The position numbers were made by a program, and so were the translations under genes. A stretch of 64,000 nucleotides of DNA, taken from Chlorops oryzae (Eukaryota > Arthropoda > Insecta > Diptera > Chloropidae). A model generated the notes under the pieces. The model was not told the DNA's origin and made no database searches. It was given only the letters and a program-made list of their open reading frames with translations. The stretch spans positions 21,622,985 to 21,686,984 of the forward strand of contig CM035807.1 of the NCBI GenBank assembly GCA_020466095.1, read 5' to 3'. The stretch's first letter is position 1. Each line of letters begins with the position of its first letter. Below, piece after piece: positions 34,303-47,345 of this stretch.

Positions 34303-37300
34303 ATGCCAAAAAAATCAAGGAACGACTTGATTCGTGCAGCCGTTGGATATTACCTCAAAACTAAGAATTATGTGGTACGATTGAATGATATTTATTGTTC
34401 CTTTGAACTACTGAAATTTCAAAATTTCTCAAAAGGGACTCAGACATCCGAAATCAGACGTTGGGCTGCAGAATAGACGGGAATTCATGATTGAGACAAT
34501 GCAAACCGTTGATTTAGACAGAAGTAATAGTTTCACGTATTCCAATCATACAATAACGAATGGCCAATCAATTGTGGAACACTTCGGAAGGTAAGAATGC
34601 TTAATAATTACAAAGAAACAAAAACAATTTAAGAAAATTTACAATAATTCTCAGCAATTGTAGAGTCCTAAACGACCAAGCGCAGAAAATTTGTCGCTTT
34701 ATGTCCATTTAGTAACAAATAATGTATACATGACTGCGATTTTTAGTTGTACAGACAAAAAAGGCACCAGAGAATCTCTCCGAAATGCCAGTTTGTTGAA
34801 CTATGTACGTTCATGAAATGAATAAAATTATAAGCTTTTGATAAGTTTAAGTGTTGGAGGCGAGGTAATACTGCAGTTTCATCTCAAAATTCTCGATGAC
34901 ATGCGATTGACGAAATTCTGTCGTTTCTATTGCACTACAGACAAGTATCGAGGAAGTGTTGCTAGCGAGACGTTCTAGAGTATTCGTTGTCTTGTCCATA
35001 TAAACATGACAACGCGATTAAACATCGATTAAATGCTCAATTTTCTGCATCTATAGACTTCTCGAAAGTGCCATGATCATGCCTAAAACATGTTCAGTGC
35101 ATTTATTAGCAGAGCAAAGAAAGCTTGAACTTATTTTTTAGCTTTACGAGATGCAAGTATGAGCAAGATTCATAATTGCTCAGTAACCACAAAAAATTAA
35201 GAAATGAACTGCAAATTACATTTGTAATCTTCAATTCTACGTTTCCAATTTTTGAATAAAGCTGATAATGATAGCAATTCTACGACGCAGTGTTGAAAAA
35301 AAACAGGCCAATGATATCTCATAGTCATACTGAAAGAATTTACAAAGGTCCATTAACATTTAACTCGTTGGCCTGTTAGCTGACGTATAGCGAGTAATAT
35401 GATGCTCAAATAAACGTTTCATCTCCTCTGTGTGCATGCATGATAACAATTCCGGCTGGGATACACACATAACGCCAATAAACAGGTGAAAAACGAATTT
35501 TAAATAAGTTTTTCTGAAAAAAGAATAGAAAAAGGAATACGCTTCTGTGATTTTATAATACAACATGCCAAAATAAATCAAGGAACGACTTGATTCGTGC
35601 ACCGTTGGATATTACCTGCAAAACTAAGAATTATGTGGCTACTGATTTAAATATGATTTATTGTTTCCTTTGAACTACTGAAATTTCAAAATTTCGTCAT
35701 AAAGGGACTCAGACATCCGAAATCAGACGTTGGGCTGCAGAATAGACGGGAATTCATGATTGCAGACAATGCAAACCGTTGATTTAGACAGAAGTAATAG
35801 TTTCACGTATTCCAATCATACAATAACGAATGGCCAATCAATTGTGGAACACTTCGGAAGGTAAGAATGCTTAATAATTACAAAGAAACAAAAACAATTT
35901 AAGAAAATTTAACTCAAATTAGATTCTCAGAATTTGTTGAGTCCCTAAACGATCCAGTGCAGCATGAACTTTGTCGCTTTTATGGTCCAATGATATGTCA
36001 TTTATACATTGACCTGCTGAAGGCTAGAGAAAACAAAGCAGCCATTGAATTTCTTAAAAAGTTTGCACATTTAGTTGCGCCTGTTGAGACCTATGACGCT
36101 TCATCGAAGACAAATGGATGCTCTTCGACTAGTGAAGCTGCAGGAGGCGATAGTGTGCACATACGATTCATACAAAATTCCGATACCGATACCGAAATTG
36201 ACAACGAACAAATTTACTTCGTGAATTTACTTCAAACTTTATCTTCTTGCACAAGTATAGAGGAAGTCGAAAATGATGCGGAATTAGCCCAGTTTCGGGC
36301 ATCTAAATACGAATTGCACACCGATTCAAGAGCCGAGAATTTACTGAGAGCATATTTGGAAAAGCGTGGCCATGTGCTCATACTCAATTTAATAAACTCA
36401 TGGATTCAAGTGCATGTTTTTGAGCATGAGCAAGAGAAATGGACTGATGATAGCGTTTATTTTGGTATAGCTTTAGACGATGAAATGGAAGAAGAGTTTG
36501 CTCATGCCCCTAAGCCAGCAATGAAAATAAAAAGTGAACCATATTCAAAAAGTAACATTAAGAAGTCTAGCAATTCTACGTCACATCCTGCTGTTGAAAT
36601 AAAGACTGAGCAAACTGATAAATCAGACAGCGAGGAGAAAAAGAAATGGACGCGAAATAATGAATTATTCCACTTAGATACTATACGTGCCGCAAAGGAA
36701 CAGTTTACGAAATCACAGTTTTTATTTCCTCGTTGCATAAAGATAGCTGAAAAGAATCATGGGTAACTTTGATATAGTGTGAATGTATTTTTAAATTAAA
36801 TGCGATTTATTTTCATAGGTTGGCCACGGCTCATCTTGACGCAGATGAATGTCATTTGGCGGCAGGTTTTGATAATTCAATTATCCATTTGTGGCAGGCG
36901 AACCAACACACTTGTAGCGGAAAAAGTCTTTATCGTCGAAGATTGGACAAAAAATGCCCCTGGGAATTGGATAACTGCGTTAGAGAGCATGAAGATCAAA
37001 TTGAAACTGATATACGAGCACATAAGAGCTCAAAATATGAAAAAGAAAAACAAAAATTCTTCGAGCACAAATACCAGGATAATTCTTGGTAAGACAGAGA
37101 TTCCAGTTCGCATTATTTTTCTTTTACTAAATTTCATTTATTTATTTTTTTTTTTTTTTCATTTTATAGCAATGAATTTGGTGGAGTTAAACTGATTGGT
37201 CACGGTCTTGGTGTAACAGCAGTACGCTTTTCAGCACACTACCCATTGCTTTATAGTGTCTCAAAAGATTCAACGATGCGCAGCTGGTCTGCAGAAAGCT

Positions 37301-38267
37301 ACCATTGCGCTCTCACATATCGAGGTCATCGCTATCCTATCTGGTGCTTTGATGAAAGCCCTTTAGGTACTTATGTGGCAACTGGTTCGAAGGACTTAAC
37401 AGCCCGATTATGGTCAATTGAAAGGGAATATCCACTTATTACCTATACTGGACACACGCAGGATGTTGAGGTATGTAAACACTATTACACACACTGTATA
37501 ACACAGTGTACCTAAAAATGTGGTGATATATTTACAAATTTTAAGGGAAATAATTGAAAGAATTTATAACTTGGAACTATTATACCAAGACTTTTGAAAA
37601 GGACTTCCTGACCTCATTCCCATTGGCAAAGAACGAAAAACTAATTCAAAGAAATTCAATTTCCGTTTTTTTTTTTAAATTCACAGTGCATTGCCTTTCA
37701 CCCAAATGGGAATTATATCGCGACTGGCTCTTCTGACTTATCTGTACGTTTATTTTCGACAACAACAGGCAAAGCAATGCGGGTATTTGGTGATTGTAAA
37801 CAAGCAGTAACGTCAGTATCATTCAGTCCTGATGGGAAGTTGCTTGCCGCTGGCGGCGAAGAATCAAAAGTTCGTATTTTCGATTTGGCTGCCGGAGCGC
37901 AAATTAGTGAGTTGAAAGATCATTCGTCCAGTGTGACTACAATAGCATGGAGTAGTAATGGACGTCAACTTGCAACTGGTTGTCGAGATGGTACCTTTCG
38001 CGTTTGGGATACGAAACGGATGGTGGCAACGCAGTGAGTATTTGCCAAAAATTATTTCACTGTTAAATCAACCACTGACTTTTGAAAAAAAATATTTTCA
38101 GTGATAGTGGAGGCGGCGCTTCCGCTTTAAATACAAATGTTTCGACTTCTAGTTCTTCCTCCTCATCTTCATCGTCGAACCGTTTGCTTAACATCAACAG
38201 CAATTGCCAGCGCATTATCAAAATAGTATTTGGACGTAATGATTCTGTTTGTTGCATTGGATGCTAG
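34303..38267 (+). CDS. Wda, TAF5-like WD40 subunit of the SAGA complex
   Basis: Exons 34303-34374, 34436-34590, 35923-36762, 36819-37088, 37170-37470, 37687-38033 and 38102-38267 join in frame to about 716 residues. Residues about 77-130 (FSEFVESLNDPVQHELCRFY, GPMICHLYIDLLKARENKAA) match the TAF5 N-terminal domain 2. An acidic, lysine-rich linker follows, with repeated IKSEP/IKTEQ sumoylation-like motifs. The C-terminal half has six WD repeats, each with GH...and RLW, RSW or RVWD endings. In Drosophila the SAGA version is Wda (will decrease acetylation); TFIID Taf5 and testis Cannonball are paralogs. The length and the neighbours favour Wda. Exons 1-2 are duplicated downstream at 35563-35859 in damaged form and the intact copy is used here. 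Confidence 0.82.
34740..35922. repeat. Tandem, damaged duplicate of the wda 5' region
   Basis: This block repeats 33590-34740. Exon 1 and exon 2 recur at 35563-35635 and 35703-35859, but with single-base insertions and deletions that break the frame. About 148 bp at 35764-35911 are identical to 34496-34643, whereas 34,820-35,560 aligns only in a patchwork full of short indels. Likewise 34644-34710 is a scrambled version of the true exon 3 start at 35923. Either a real duplication in decay or a badly corrected long-read segment. Confidence 0.75.
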
Positions 38268-38879
38268 TTATACTCTTTTATATTTTTTTTTTTTTGTATA
38301 TTGTATTTTGTTTCATTATCCTAAGTATTTTATTTTAACCATTCAATCTAAATATATTTTTAAACTCTTTAACAAATATTTAAACTTCTCGGCATTTTAA
38401 TTAATTTTTCCTCTTCGTGATTTGTATCCCTAAAGGTAAAAGATTATTTTTTTAAAATAATGCACTTTTTTTTAAAAGATGGTATACCCCATGTTGAACT
38501 ACACGCCCCATTAAGCTCCTATTAAAAAAGACAAAAATTTTAAGCGAACTGGTGTATGAGCTTGATTATAATTTCAAGTGGAATATCCAGTTCTCATAAT
38601 TTTGTTTAATTGAATATAAATTTTTAAGGAAATTAAAAATAAATAAAAAAAAAAATTGATTACATTACAAATGACTCCTATAACAGTGATGCATTATTTT
38701 AAACAGTTCGAACTTTGCTACAGATATATAAATTTTAAAACATTTTTCTTAAAAACTTCAGACAAATGAAAATGACAAAGAGTAATTAATATTTTAAAAC
38801 TAATTAGAGAATTGATAAGGATGATTTTTCTTTATTGAGAACTGCTAATTGGCTTAAAAAGTTGCATGAAGGAGCAACT
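38268..38879. other. Convergent 3' regions of wda and Elongin A
   Basis: 612 bp of AT-rich DNA between the two stop codons, with several AATAAA/ATTAAA-like motifs on both strands. It must hold both 3' UTRs. No other feature seen. Confidence 0.6.
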
Positions 38880-41800
38880 TTACCGCTTAAGACGTCCTCG
38901 CATGAATTGAAGTGTCTTTGCCATGAGTGGGGCCTTTTTAGGACGCGCAAAGGAACTAGCTAAATGTGAAAAGTAGAAAAATTGAAAGCTATTGATTAGT
39001 GTAATTCACTTAGGAATGTTAAAAAATTAGATGAAGACATGCACGGGCGAATTTTAGAATATCCTATATTTTTTTTTTTTTTACAAAATATAGATAAGTC
39101 AAAATAATAAATCATTCTAATATCGAAGGCATTTGAAATACAAACTTTAAAAGAGTTTTTTAATAGTGAAAATGGGGCTAAATATAGCACTGAATAACAT
39201 CCTCAATATGGATTTTAATCAAATCTTATCTATGTTAAAGGGAATAACATCCTTTGAAAAAAGTTTAAAAAAAAGTGTTAAGCGTAAAGAGTCAAGTATT
39301 CAATGGATGTAATTATTCAATTTAATCTTAAGACGCTGTTTCCACTATACCCGCATTTAGTATTTCTCAGCATTTTAAAAGGTTACGAAAAATTGCGATT
39401 ATTTTAGATTTTTATCGCATATTGAAGAAAGAATATCTATAATTTACAATCTTGAAAAGTTTTTACAAGACAATGATTACATTTTGGACTGTTTTATAAA
39501 CTTACAAAGTTTAACTGGATCTTGCGAGAATGCAGCCGCAACTCTTAAACGGGCATCTCCTTGTTTAGCCGCGTTCGGTGTGACATTAGAAAGTGCAGCG
39601 ACTCTTGCAGCGGGCGTAGCCACAACTTTAGACTTGGTTCCATATTGCTCTTGTTTGCGAATAACATTTCGTGGCGGTTTAACCATACTATCAACAAAAG
39701 CTAATTGAGTTTTACGCACCGGTAGAGCGATTGCCTTTTGTGATTGTTTTATATTTTCGGCGAGCATGTTGAGGCGACGCTCTTGATTTTCTTGGCAACG
39801 CTAATGTATGGAAAAAGAATTTTATATATCAATAATTGGAAATAAATAATTGTCAATTAAAAAAAGACCGACAATAAACATTTCTCGCCACGATTCCATT
39901 TCTTCACGCTTATGTCCTCTGTAATTTCTTTCCACATGCATTTTCCAAAGTACGTCACTATCTTCCATTAAATAGGGATTATATTCTTCGAAATTAAAGA
40001 GCTGTTGTGGTGTTGCACGCTCCAGGACAGCTCGAAGAACATCAAAAGGCACACCACCGGTATATTCAAGTGCTAAAATCATAAGAGTTCATGAAATTTA
40101 ACTCTTTCAATATTCAAATTACTTGAAATCCATTTTTTTTTTTTTTTTTTTACCATCAATATTCTTTTGGAGTATGCGTATACAAAGATCAAAGAGCGAT
40201 GGTACTTGATGCAGTTGACCTGTTTTTACGCCAGAGTATACTTTTGTCCTATTGTTAAAAGAGAAAACAAAATAATGTTAGAATTGAGTAGAAATGCTTT
40301 TTGTATCCAAAATATCTTTACCGCATTGTTTTCGATGAAATTCCATGGCTCAATGCATCTGCATCTGAAAGCAAACGCGGTGGTGGTGCACGCGATGAGC
40401 TGGAGGTAGTAGAGTTAAAAACACAGTCCATAACCATTGGATTTAATGGAAGTGGTTTATAATTATTAGATATCACTGGCAAGTCCAAAACAATAGATGG
40501 ATCCAGTGGTGGAAGTTTGGCTTTAGAGGTCAATAACTCTGGTTTCTAAAAATAAAAAAGAGTCAGGTATTTTGTTTTTAAAATATCCCAAAAGTATAAT
40601 AAATAATAAGAGATAATTTATAGGGTGCCTTATTAATCTTCGCAAATTTTGTTTTTAGCAACGAGAGGGAATTGACTGGTATATTATTTTTCTGATATAA
40701 GATTTTTTCTCTTGTTTTCCCTGAAAATTCTCTTTATTTATTTTTTCTTTTAATCAGAGTTCGCAATTTTTTTTTAGGTGTATGTATAGTAATTGAATAA
40801 AACAATTGAATAAATACCATGCTTGAAATTACCTTTTCCAGTTTACTTTGTGATGTTGATGACGTAGGCATTTCCTTTTTACGATTATTATTATCGTTAG
40901 TTTTTGAACTAAAACTAATTTTGGGTGTATCACTTTCCGAAGTTTTTGGAGTGGATTTTGGCGATGTATTCTTCAAAGCACTAAGTGATTTCTTTGCCTT
41001 CTTCTTGGGCATATTTAACATGCCAAGTACATCGGCAAAATTAGCGCCCATTGAAGAATCAATGCCATCATCGATGTCACCTTCATTTTTATCACCTTTT
41101 TGTATATGTTTCTTGTCTTTCTCTTGATTATTATTTTTTGGTTTCTTTGCTAAATTGTCTATCTCCGAATCAGCGTTTTCATGACGTCGCTTTATTTTTG
41201 CATTGCAACTTTCGGCAGCTAAAACGGCTGACGACGTTGATGGTCCGTCAATATTTGCTGATACTGATTTAACAGCACTCGATGAGTTGCTGTTGGGAGT
41301 TTTGTGTTCGGAATTCGACTTCTCTCTATCCGAACTGTTTCTATGTTTATCCTATGATATGAAAAAAAAAGAAAAAAAATTGAAAACAGTAGAAAAAATA
41401 AAGGTCTAGTTTTTTAATTTAATTTTTTCCTTACGTGATGTTTATGCTTCTTACTACTACCATTGTTGCTACTTCTATGTTGTTCTATAATTTCTTTAGA
41501 AATCCTTTCCTTTTTATTAGTTTCATCATTTGATGTTTCCACATCCGGCTTTCTTTTATGTTCGCCATGGTGTTTCTTCTCTTTTGCGTTTTCTATTTTG
41601 TCGTTCCTATGACTTTTATGATGACTTTTATGCTCGCGTTCGTCTTCCCTTTTGTGCGAGTCCTTTTTCATACGATGTTCCTTCGATTTGTCCGTTCGAT
41701 CACTTTTGTGCGTACTACGTTCATGATTCTTATGCGATAATGATGATGATGACGATGGAGTTTCGTGATTTTTTGAGTGGCTTTTACTATGTTTGCGGCT

Positions 41801-42394
41801 ACTTTCTGACTTTTCAATCTCTTTTGCCGCTGAATTGGTATATTGCTTTGTTGGCGTTTGATTATTATCATTTTTTTCCGGGCTACTATCGTTTTCCTCA
41901 TCTTCATCGGAATCTTGTTCATTCGCAGAATTTTGATTATCTGCTAGTGTATCGTTTTCAATTGCAACAAGCTGCTTCCATTTATTAATAACAGCTTCAG
42001 CAGCTATCGCCAGCTCGCCCTCATATTTCCTTAATGCATTGACGGTTCTGCCAACACCGGTCTTATGCAAATGTTCTACAGTGATTGGAATCTTATAAAG
42101 TTTCCCAACGCAATGAAGCAACTAAGACAAGAAAAGTGAAATGCAATTACTTTTAAGCTTTCTTTTGGTTTCCATATAATTCAAAAAAAAAAAAAAAAAT
42201 TCTTAAAAAGAGCAAGGTCATTGATTGATTAACATATTAACATTTGGAGCTCATACATATTTTAAATGTGAGACCGTATTAATTTATTTGAGACAACAAA
42301 GAATTGTATTAATTACCCTTGCCACATCTTCTGGATTTTTTTCTATACTGCGCTGATAATGTTCAACTGCATTAAGTACGCTGTTAGATGACAT
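38880..42394 (-). CDS. Elongin A, transcription elongation factor and Cullin-RING substrate receptor
   Basis: Eight minus-strand exons: 42317-42394, 41435-42121, 40833-41351, 40322-40545, 40154-40248, 39873-40072, 39506-39800 and 38880-38959, about 725 residues. Residues about 1-100 (start MSSNSVLNAVEHYQRSIEKN, then RLLHCVGKLYKIPITVEHL) form a TFIIS N-terminal (LW) domain. A long His/Lys/Ser-rich linker follows. The BC box lies near residues 520-529 (SLFDLCIRIL), binding Elongin B/C, followed by the F-box-like region (TPQQLFNFEEYNPYL, WKMHVERNYRG). The C terminus APLMAKTLQFMRGRLKR matches the family. Elongin A stimulates RNA polymerase II elongation and helps ubiquitinate stalled polymerase. 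The exon 6 donor (GTCGGT) is weak, but the join gives the family-typical RCQENQERR. Confidence 0.92.
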
Positions 42395-42672
42395 ATTGCG
42401 TGTCTATAACGTTGCAAAACGTTATATTTTTTATTTTTTACAATCTGGAGACAAATTTGTCAAGATAGAAGACCGTATTTTGCGTTTTTTGATGAAACAC
42501 TTAAGTCCTTTCACTAGGTTTTCTAATTCCAATGCGCACAAACGTCCGCACATAACTTATGTAGTAACATTAATATGTCAATTGACAGCTGGTTCCTATA
42601 GTCCCTACACATTGACATGCATGTGTGAGAGACTTAATTATGGCTATTCACTTAATATACACGAGTCTAATA

Positions 42673-44265
42673 GCCTTTTCAGACTAGCAAATGAAAGCGG
42701 TATTTAGCGCGCTAATTTCAGTTGTCAAAAATACCCTTTCAGACTACACCTATTTGCATTTAGCACCGTTCTGCATTTAAGTCAACTGTTTCGTTTGTTG
42801 AATAAGGCGGCCAACCGTCCCGCATTCTGCGAAACCGTCCCCGTATTGCAACCAGACCTGGGGGTAGTGCACTAAATTTTTAGTGATTCACATTTTTAAC
42901 TAAATCCCAATCTAGTGGTAGTGGAGCTAGTGGGTTTTAATAAAAAAAATTTGAGTGAAAGAAACCCGACGTATCAGTTCCACTATTATTTTTAGTGGTA
43001 GTGAAACAAAACTTCAACTACAAGCCTAGCGGTAGTGAAGCTGAAAAATTTCCACTAAAATAAAATTAGTGCTTAAACATTTTTTTCCACTCAAAATTTA
43101 AATAACTAGTGAAAAATCAAACTGTTCCACTAAATTATTTTCAGTAAGTTTTGAATTTTGTATCTTTATTCATTTTAATTTTCAAATAAACACAAGAAGT
43201 TTAAAAAAAATAAAATGTTTGCTTTCGACTCGGATGGTAGTGTTGTAGACCCGAGCTTCAGTCTAGAAGAGCACAAAGTAAGCACTCCTAACATTTTAAA
43301 ACGACCAGTGACCCATGTGCAAAAAGCTATATCAAAAGTACCATGAATGATTGTCATAGTGCCACTGTATTCTGGCATGCCCGTTGCCAGTTTTATTTTT
43401 TTTCAAACTCGTGATTGAATGTGTGTTTAATATATTCAAAATATATTTTTTTCTTATTTAGTGGATATATTTTGTTAGCCACTAATTTTTCAACAACAAA
43501 ATTTGATTTGGAAAAAAAAAAAAAAATTTTTTTTTTAATTTAGTGGGGATATTCTTACAGCCACTAGTAAAAGCTTAAGTCAGAAACATTTTCACTTCCA
43601 CTACAGAGAATTTAGTGTAAATTTTCTTACATTCACTATTTTACTACTGAAAATAGTGGAAGAGATTTCAAATTCACTACGAATTAGTGGAACCGAATAT
43701 TTTGAAGTTTCACTCTTAAAGAACTAGTGGGGCTGAAAATTTAGTTCACTACCCCCAGGTCTGATTGCAACATCAAATAATATATATTTTACCCATTATA
43801 TATAATTCATAATTCATAAATCAATAGTAATATTGTTGCTTTCTAATTTAAGTACAACAATTCCAGCAAATTCTGTGTCTTTTGTGGATAGGGGTGGTTG
43901 TCCCGCATTGACTTATTATAAATTTGGCCTCCTTATTTTTAAATGTCTTTAAAAACAAGGAAAAAATGGATAGAAGGGAGCTTCTCAAAATAGAGGTCTT
44001 GTCATATATTTAAAGAGGAGAAACATCGTTTTTATTAACAAATTGTGGTTTTTCATTTCTTCTAAACACACTTTTCTCGATTTTTCACAATTTACGGCAG
44101 GCGTCAACCAGTTGTTTGGGCGTACTTTTCTCGCCACTGTTGCAGCTAATTCATCATAAATTCAGAATATATCTTTGCATTTAGCAGGCCCTAGATGCAT
44201 TTAAATACACGGATAAATGCAGAAGTTGGCTCTAAATCTAGATTTAGCTGATAGTCTGAAAAGGC
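42673..44265. mobile_element. Inverted-repeat element interrupted by a nested MITE
   Basis: The left end GCCTTTTCAGACTAGCAAAT mirrors the right end TAGCTGATAGTCTGAAAAGGC, and CCTTTCAGACTACACC recurs near 42735. Excluding the nested insertion it is about 670 bp. CTAA precedes the left end and follows the right end with one base of offset, a possible 4-bp target duplication. No coding sequence. Confidence 0.6.
42853..43763. mobile_element. hAT-like MITE with perfect 8-bp target duplication
   Basis: ATTGCAAC is present at 42845-42852 and 43764-43771. The ends read CAGACCTGGGGGTAGTG and, reverse-complemented, CAGACCTGGGGGTAGTG, an identical 17 bp that extends with one mismatch. An 8-bp duplication and CAG ends are hAT hallmarks. 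Inside, AGTGGTAGTG and CACTAAAAT-like motifs recur many times in both orientations, so it is a repeat-built non-autonomous element. 911 bp. Confidence 0.9.
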
Positions 44266-44746
44266 ACTAAGCTTTGAGCTGTCATTATAGCGCTCATGAA
44301 AACAACAACAGCTCTAACGTCCCCACCTAACACATTCAATTTTTGGCTTTCTAGTTGCAACGCATTTAAATTTTATTACATACTAATACTATTAGGCTTT
44401 TGAAAATTGACCACCAATTTTATTTGAAGCCTGCGTACACACATTCAAGATTTAAGTCTTAAATTAATCACAGATTGTTAAAATTCTTGAAAATATAGCG
44501 CAGGATAAACGCAATTTGATATTCAATTGTATTTTCTAGATGACGTCGTCAAAGAAATAATATTTTTTATGCATATATATATAATTCTTTCTAAAATCCA
44601 TGCTTTGTTCACAACAAATCTTGAAATAATGGTAACTCGTACCTTTTTCCCTTTTGTACAATTAGTTAATGTTTCCCATCTGCCAGTGAGTTGCCGAAAA
44701 TGTCCATTAATTCCGGGAGATTTTTGATCATTTGATTAATTTTAAA

Positions 44747-44861
44747 CCGGGTACTTATAAGCGGGGCTTTTTGTATGAACATTGAAGGCAAATGACACAA
44801 TTGTGCGTGCATATTAGCGGGGAGTACTTATATCCGGGGTGCATATATGCGGGCAATACTG
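44747..44861. mobile_element. Probable pogo-type MITE remnant
   Basis: The right end reads GCATATATGCGGGCAATACTG followed by TA, i.e. CAGTATTGCCCGCATATATG on the other strand, a typical pogo-type terminus. Phrases like ACTTATAAGCGGGG and ACTTATATCCGGGG repeat inside. A matching left terminus is not clear, so it is probably truncated. Confidence 0.45.
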
Positions 44862-45150
44862 TAATGAGGAATGGCAGAAATTAATTAGCAAAATATTTCC
44901 AAAAATAAAATAAAATAAAATAAATTAAAAATATCAAAAATATAAAACTAAATTACAAAAATATAAGTACCATCAACGTCAATTGAATTGTCTGCATTTT
45001 CAATATATGCAAAGTTAAGAGTGGAACGCAACAAAAACTGGACGTGTAAACGGACCGTTAGAAACGAAAATGGTTTGAAAAAAAAAATCCACGGTTGATG
45101 CTGAAATTTGTGCTTCGCTTTTATCAATAATAAATTCTTTTGTTTCCGCC

Positions 45151-47345
45151 ATGGAGGACGATTACAATATATTGGGACAATTTGAAAATCTAAGCGGTTG
45201 TACGTATTCTTCTTTGAAAATAAATACACCAATACTATATGGATTTATTTACAGTTAATCTTGCAAAAAAACTAATGAAAGCACCACCAAAACCAGTCGA
45301 AGCAAAAACACTCGACGAATCCTTCGATTCGTTATCAGATCTAGAAAGAACCATTCATTTTGGGAATCCTGGAAAAAGACCACCAAAAGGAACAAAACTT
45401 AAAAATTCTGAAGGGAAACAAGCCACGCTTAAAGCACCAATTGAAACGCCAATAATAGAGAAGGAAAACGAAGTGGGAGCCATCGCTCGTAGAACTCGAT
45501 CCTCTGGCTCTTTATCAAAGTCTATATCAGAAACATCTATATCTAGCAATAGTGTTAGCAGTGTTACCAAAAGCAAGCGAGCTAATAGGAGGAATAACTC
45601 AACGTCCAATACTCCAAATGAAGCTCAAGCAACTGCACCTAAGACGCGTGGACGAAAGAAGGCTACTCGTGCTCAAAGCTCTGTTGAACAGAATCCAAAT
45701 GTTGTCACTCAAGTGGATAGCGTGATGCCGCCATTGAATGTAAGTACGCTGCAGGAAATGCAAGTAGTTAAACTATCGCTATCGCTCAATATTTAGAAGA
45801 AAGACACAGAATTAGTTTATTTTTTTATTTTTACCAAGTTTGTTAGCATTTTATTAGTCAAAAAATACTAAATTATCGCAGCAAACATTCCGAGTCCTAA
45901 AATAATCATATATAGTAGAGTCGGAGCTCTTATAATAAACTCTTTTAATTCTCTTAAAGAGCGTGTTTCCCTTCTTGCGAAGGTCGTCCTATGAGAGTCC
46001 GAACATAGAACATATTAGATTCATATATGACTCTTTCCGCACTCATATGTGGACTCTTGTTTCCGCTCAAATAAGAGACATATATGACTCTTTCCGCAAT
46101 CTGCCAGTTAAATTTCATTTTCGTTGACTTATTAATCAAATTTGTATGAAATTATAATCAGGATAATTTGACATGCAGATAAAAAAAAGGTGAGAAAACG
46201 GCCCTAAAAAGACTAAAAGATTTAGAGTGAAATATGACCGTCTCATTTTCTACCTATTTCTACACGAAGCTCAATTCCCGTTTGCACTAGTTTTTGAGAT
46301 CAGGCGAAAGCTCTAGTTGCCTTTAACCAATTGACCCCATGCTTACCAGAGGGTTATTAACAAAAGTTAGAACTTTTTAGAATAAAATTTTGGAATGATA
46401 ATTTTTTTTAGCCACCACGAAATGTAATGCGAGCAAGACGGAATCATATAGCTGAACGTGCGTGCAGATGTCCAACCGTTGATGTGGTAGACTTGATTTC
46501 GAGTCCGATGCCGCGAGTTGAAGGATTTGTAATATATATATATATATATAGATATATATATAAATTTCATCTTTTAATAATGATTGATTTTCGTAATTTT
46601 TCTTTAGATAAGTTTAGACTCTGACGAGGAGGTGGATAAGGTTGTACCTAGTATGAAATCTTATGGAAATCTTGAGACATACTTTGATGCGGAAAATCCT
46701 GAAATACCAATAAAAATCATGTGGAATGCTCAACCGGAAGTGTTCACTTTGCGTAGGCATCAGAAATTCGGAGATATTTTTGACCAATTGGCAAAACGTG
46801 AAAAGACTGATAAAGGCCAAATTTTTCTTAATTTGGATAACAAAATTATACAAACCACCGATACACCAGCTTCAATTGACTACAAAATATTCCAATTCAT
46901 TCGTAAGCAAATTAATTTGATTTCCAAAAAATTTTTTTTGTTTATAAAATCCGAAATTGTGTAACATGAAACTCTATTAACAGATGGCCGCGCTATGATT
47001 GATTCAGCATTCGCGGGCGCTTCATCTTTGTTGAAAAAGAAACGTGATAAAAATGTATTGGTGCTGAAAGTGCAATCGGACAAATGGAAAAAACCGCTTA
47101 GCATTGAAATGCAAAAGACCGAACAATTTAAGAAATTAATAATCAAGTGCTCTGAGGAGCTTAAAATGTCCTATGAAAACATTAAGCTATAGTATGCGAA
47201 GTACAGAGAGTTTTTTGGAAATCATAAATAATATATGCATATTTTCAGCTTTGATGGTGAACCATTACCACTTGATCAAACTCCTATGGACTTGGAATTC
47301 GAAGGAGGCGAAATACTAGAAATCCATTTGAAAGACAATGCTTAG
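45151..47345 (+). CDS. Rad60/NIP45-like protein with two SUMO-like domains
   Basis: Six exons (45151-45196, 45255-45739, 46412-46528, 46608-46902, 46984-47191, 47249-47345) join in frame to about 415 residues. It starts MEDDYNILGQFENLSVNLAK and has a basic, Ser/Thr-rich disordered middle with acidic stretches. Two ubiquitin-fold domains follow: IKIMWNAQPEVFTLRRHQKF to IDYKIFQFIHG, then VLVLKVQSDKWKKPLSIEMQ to the end EFEGGEILEIHLKDNA. There is no C-terminal diglycine, so it is not conjugated. The layout (disordered acidic N terminus, tandem SUMO-like domains) is that of Rad60/Esc2/NIP45, which bind Ubc9 and guide SUMO during DNA repair. From memory the Drosophila neighbour of wda, CG4449, is this gene. 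The first donor (GTTGTA) is weak. Confidence 0.88.

Larger units (their letters stand above)
42395..45150. promoter_or_regulatory. Divergent upstream region of Elongin A and the Rad60-like gene
   Basis: About 2.75 kb between the two start codons. More than half is mobile DNA: an inverted-repeat element at 42673-44265 with a hAT-like MITE nested inside it, plus a pogo-type remnant near 44747-44861. The remaining 880 bp adjacent to the Rad60-like start must hold its promoter. Confidence 0.5.

Noticed and set aside
35563..35859. Using the downstream wda exon 1-2 copy
   Set aside because: Insertions in both exons break the frame; the upstream copy joins exon 3 cleanly.
41530..41988. 152-codon frame on the plus strand
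   Set aside because: Antisense shadow of the Lys/His-rich Elongin A exon 2.
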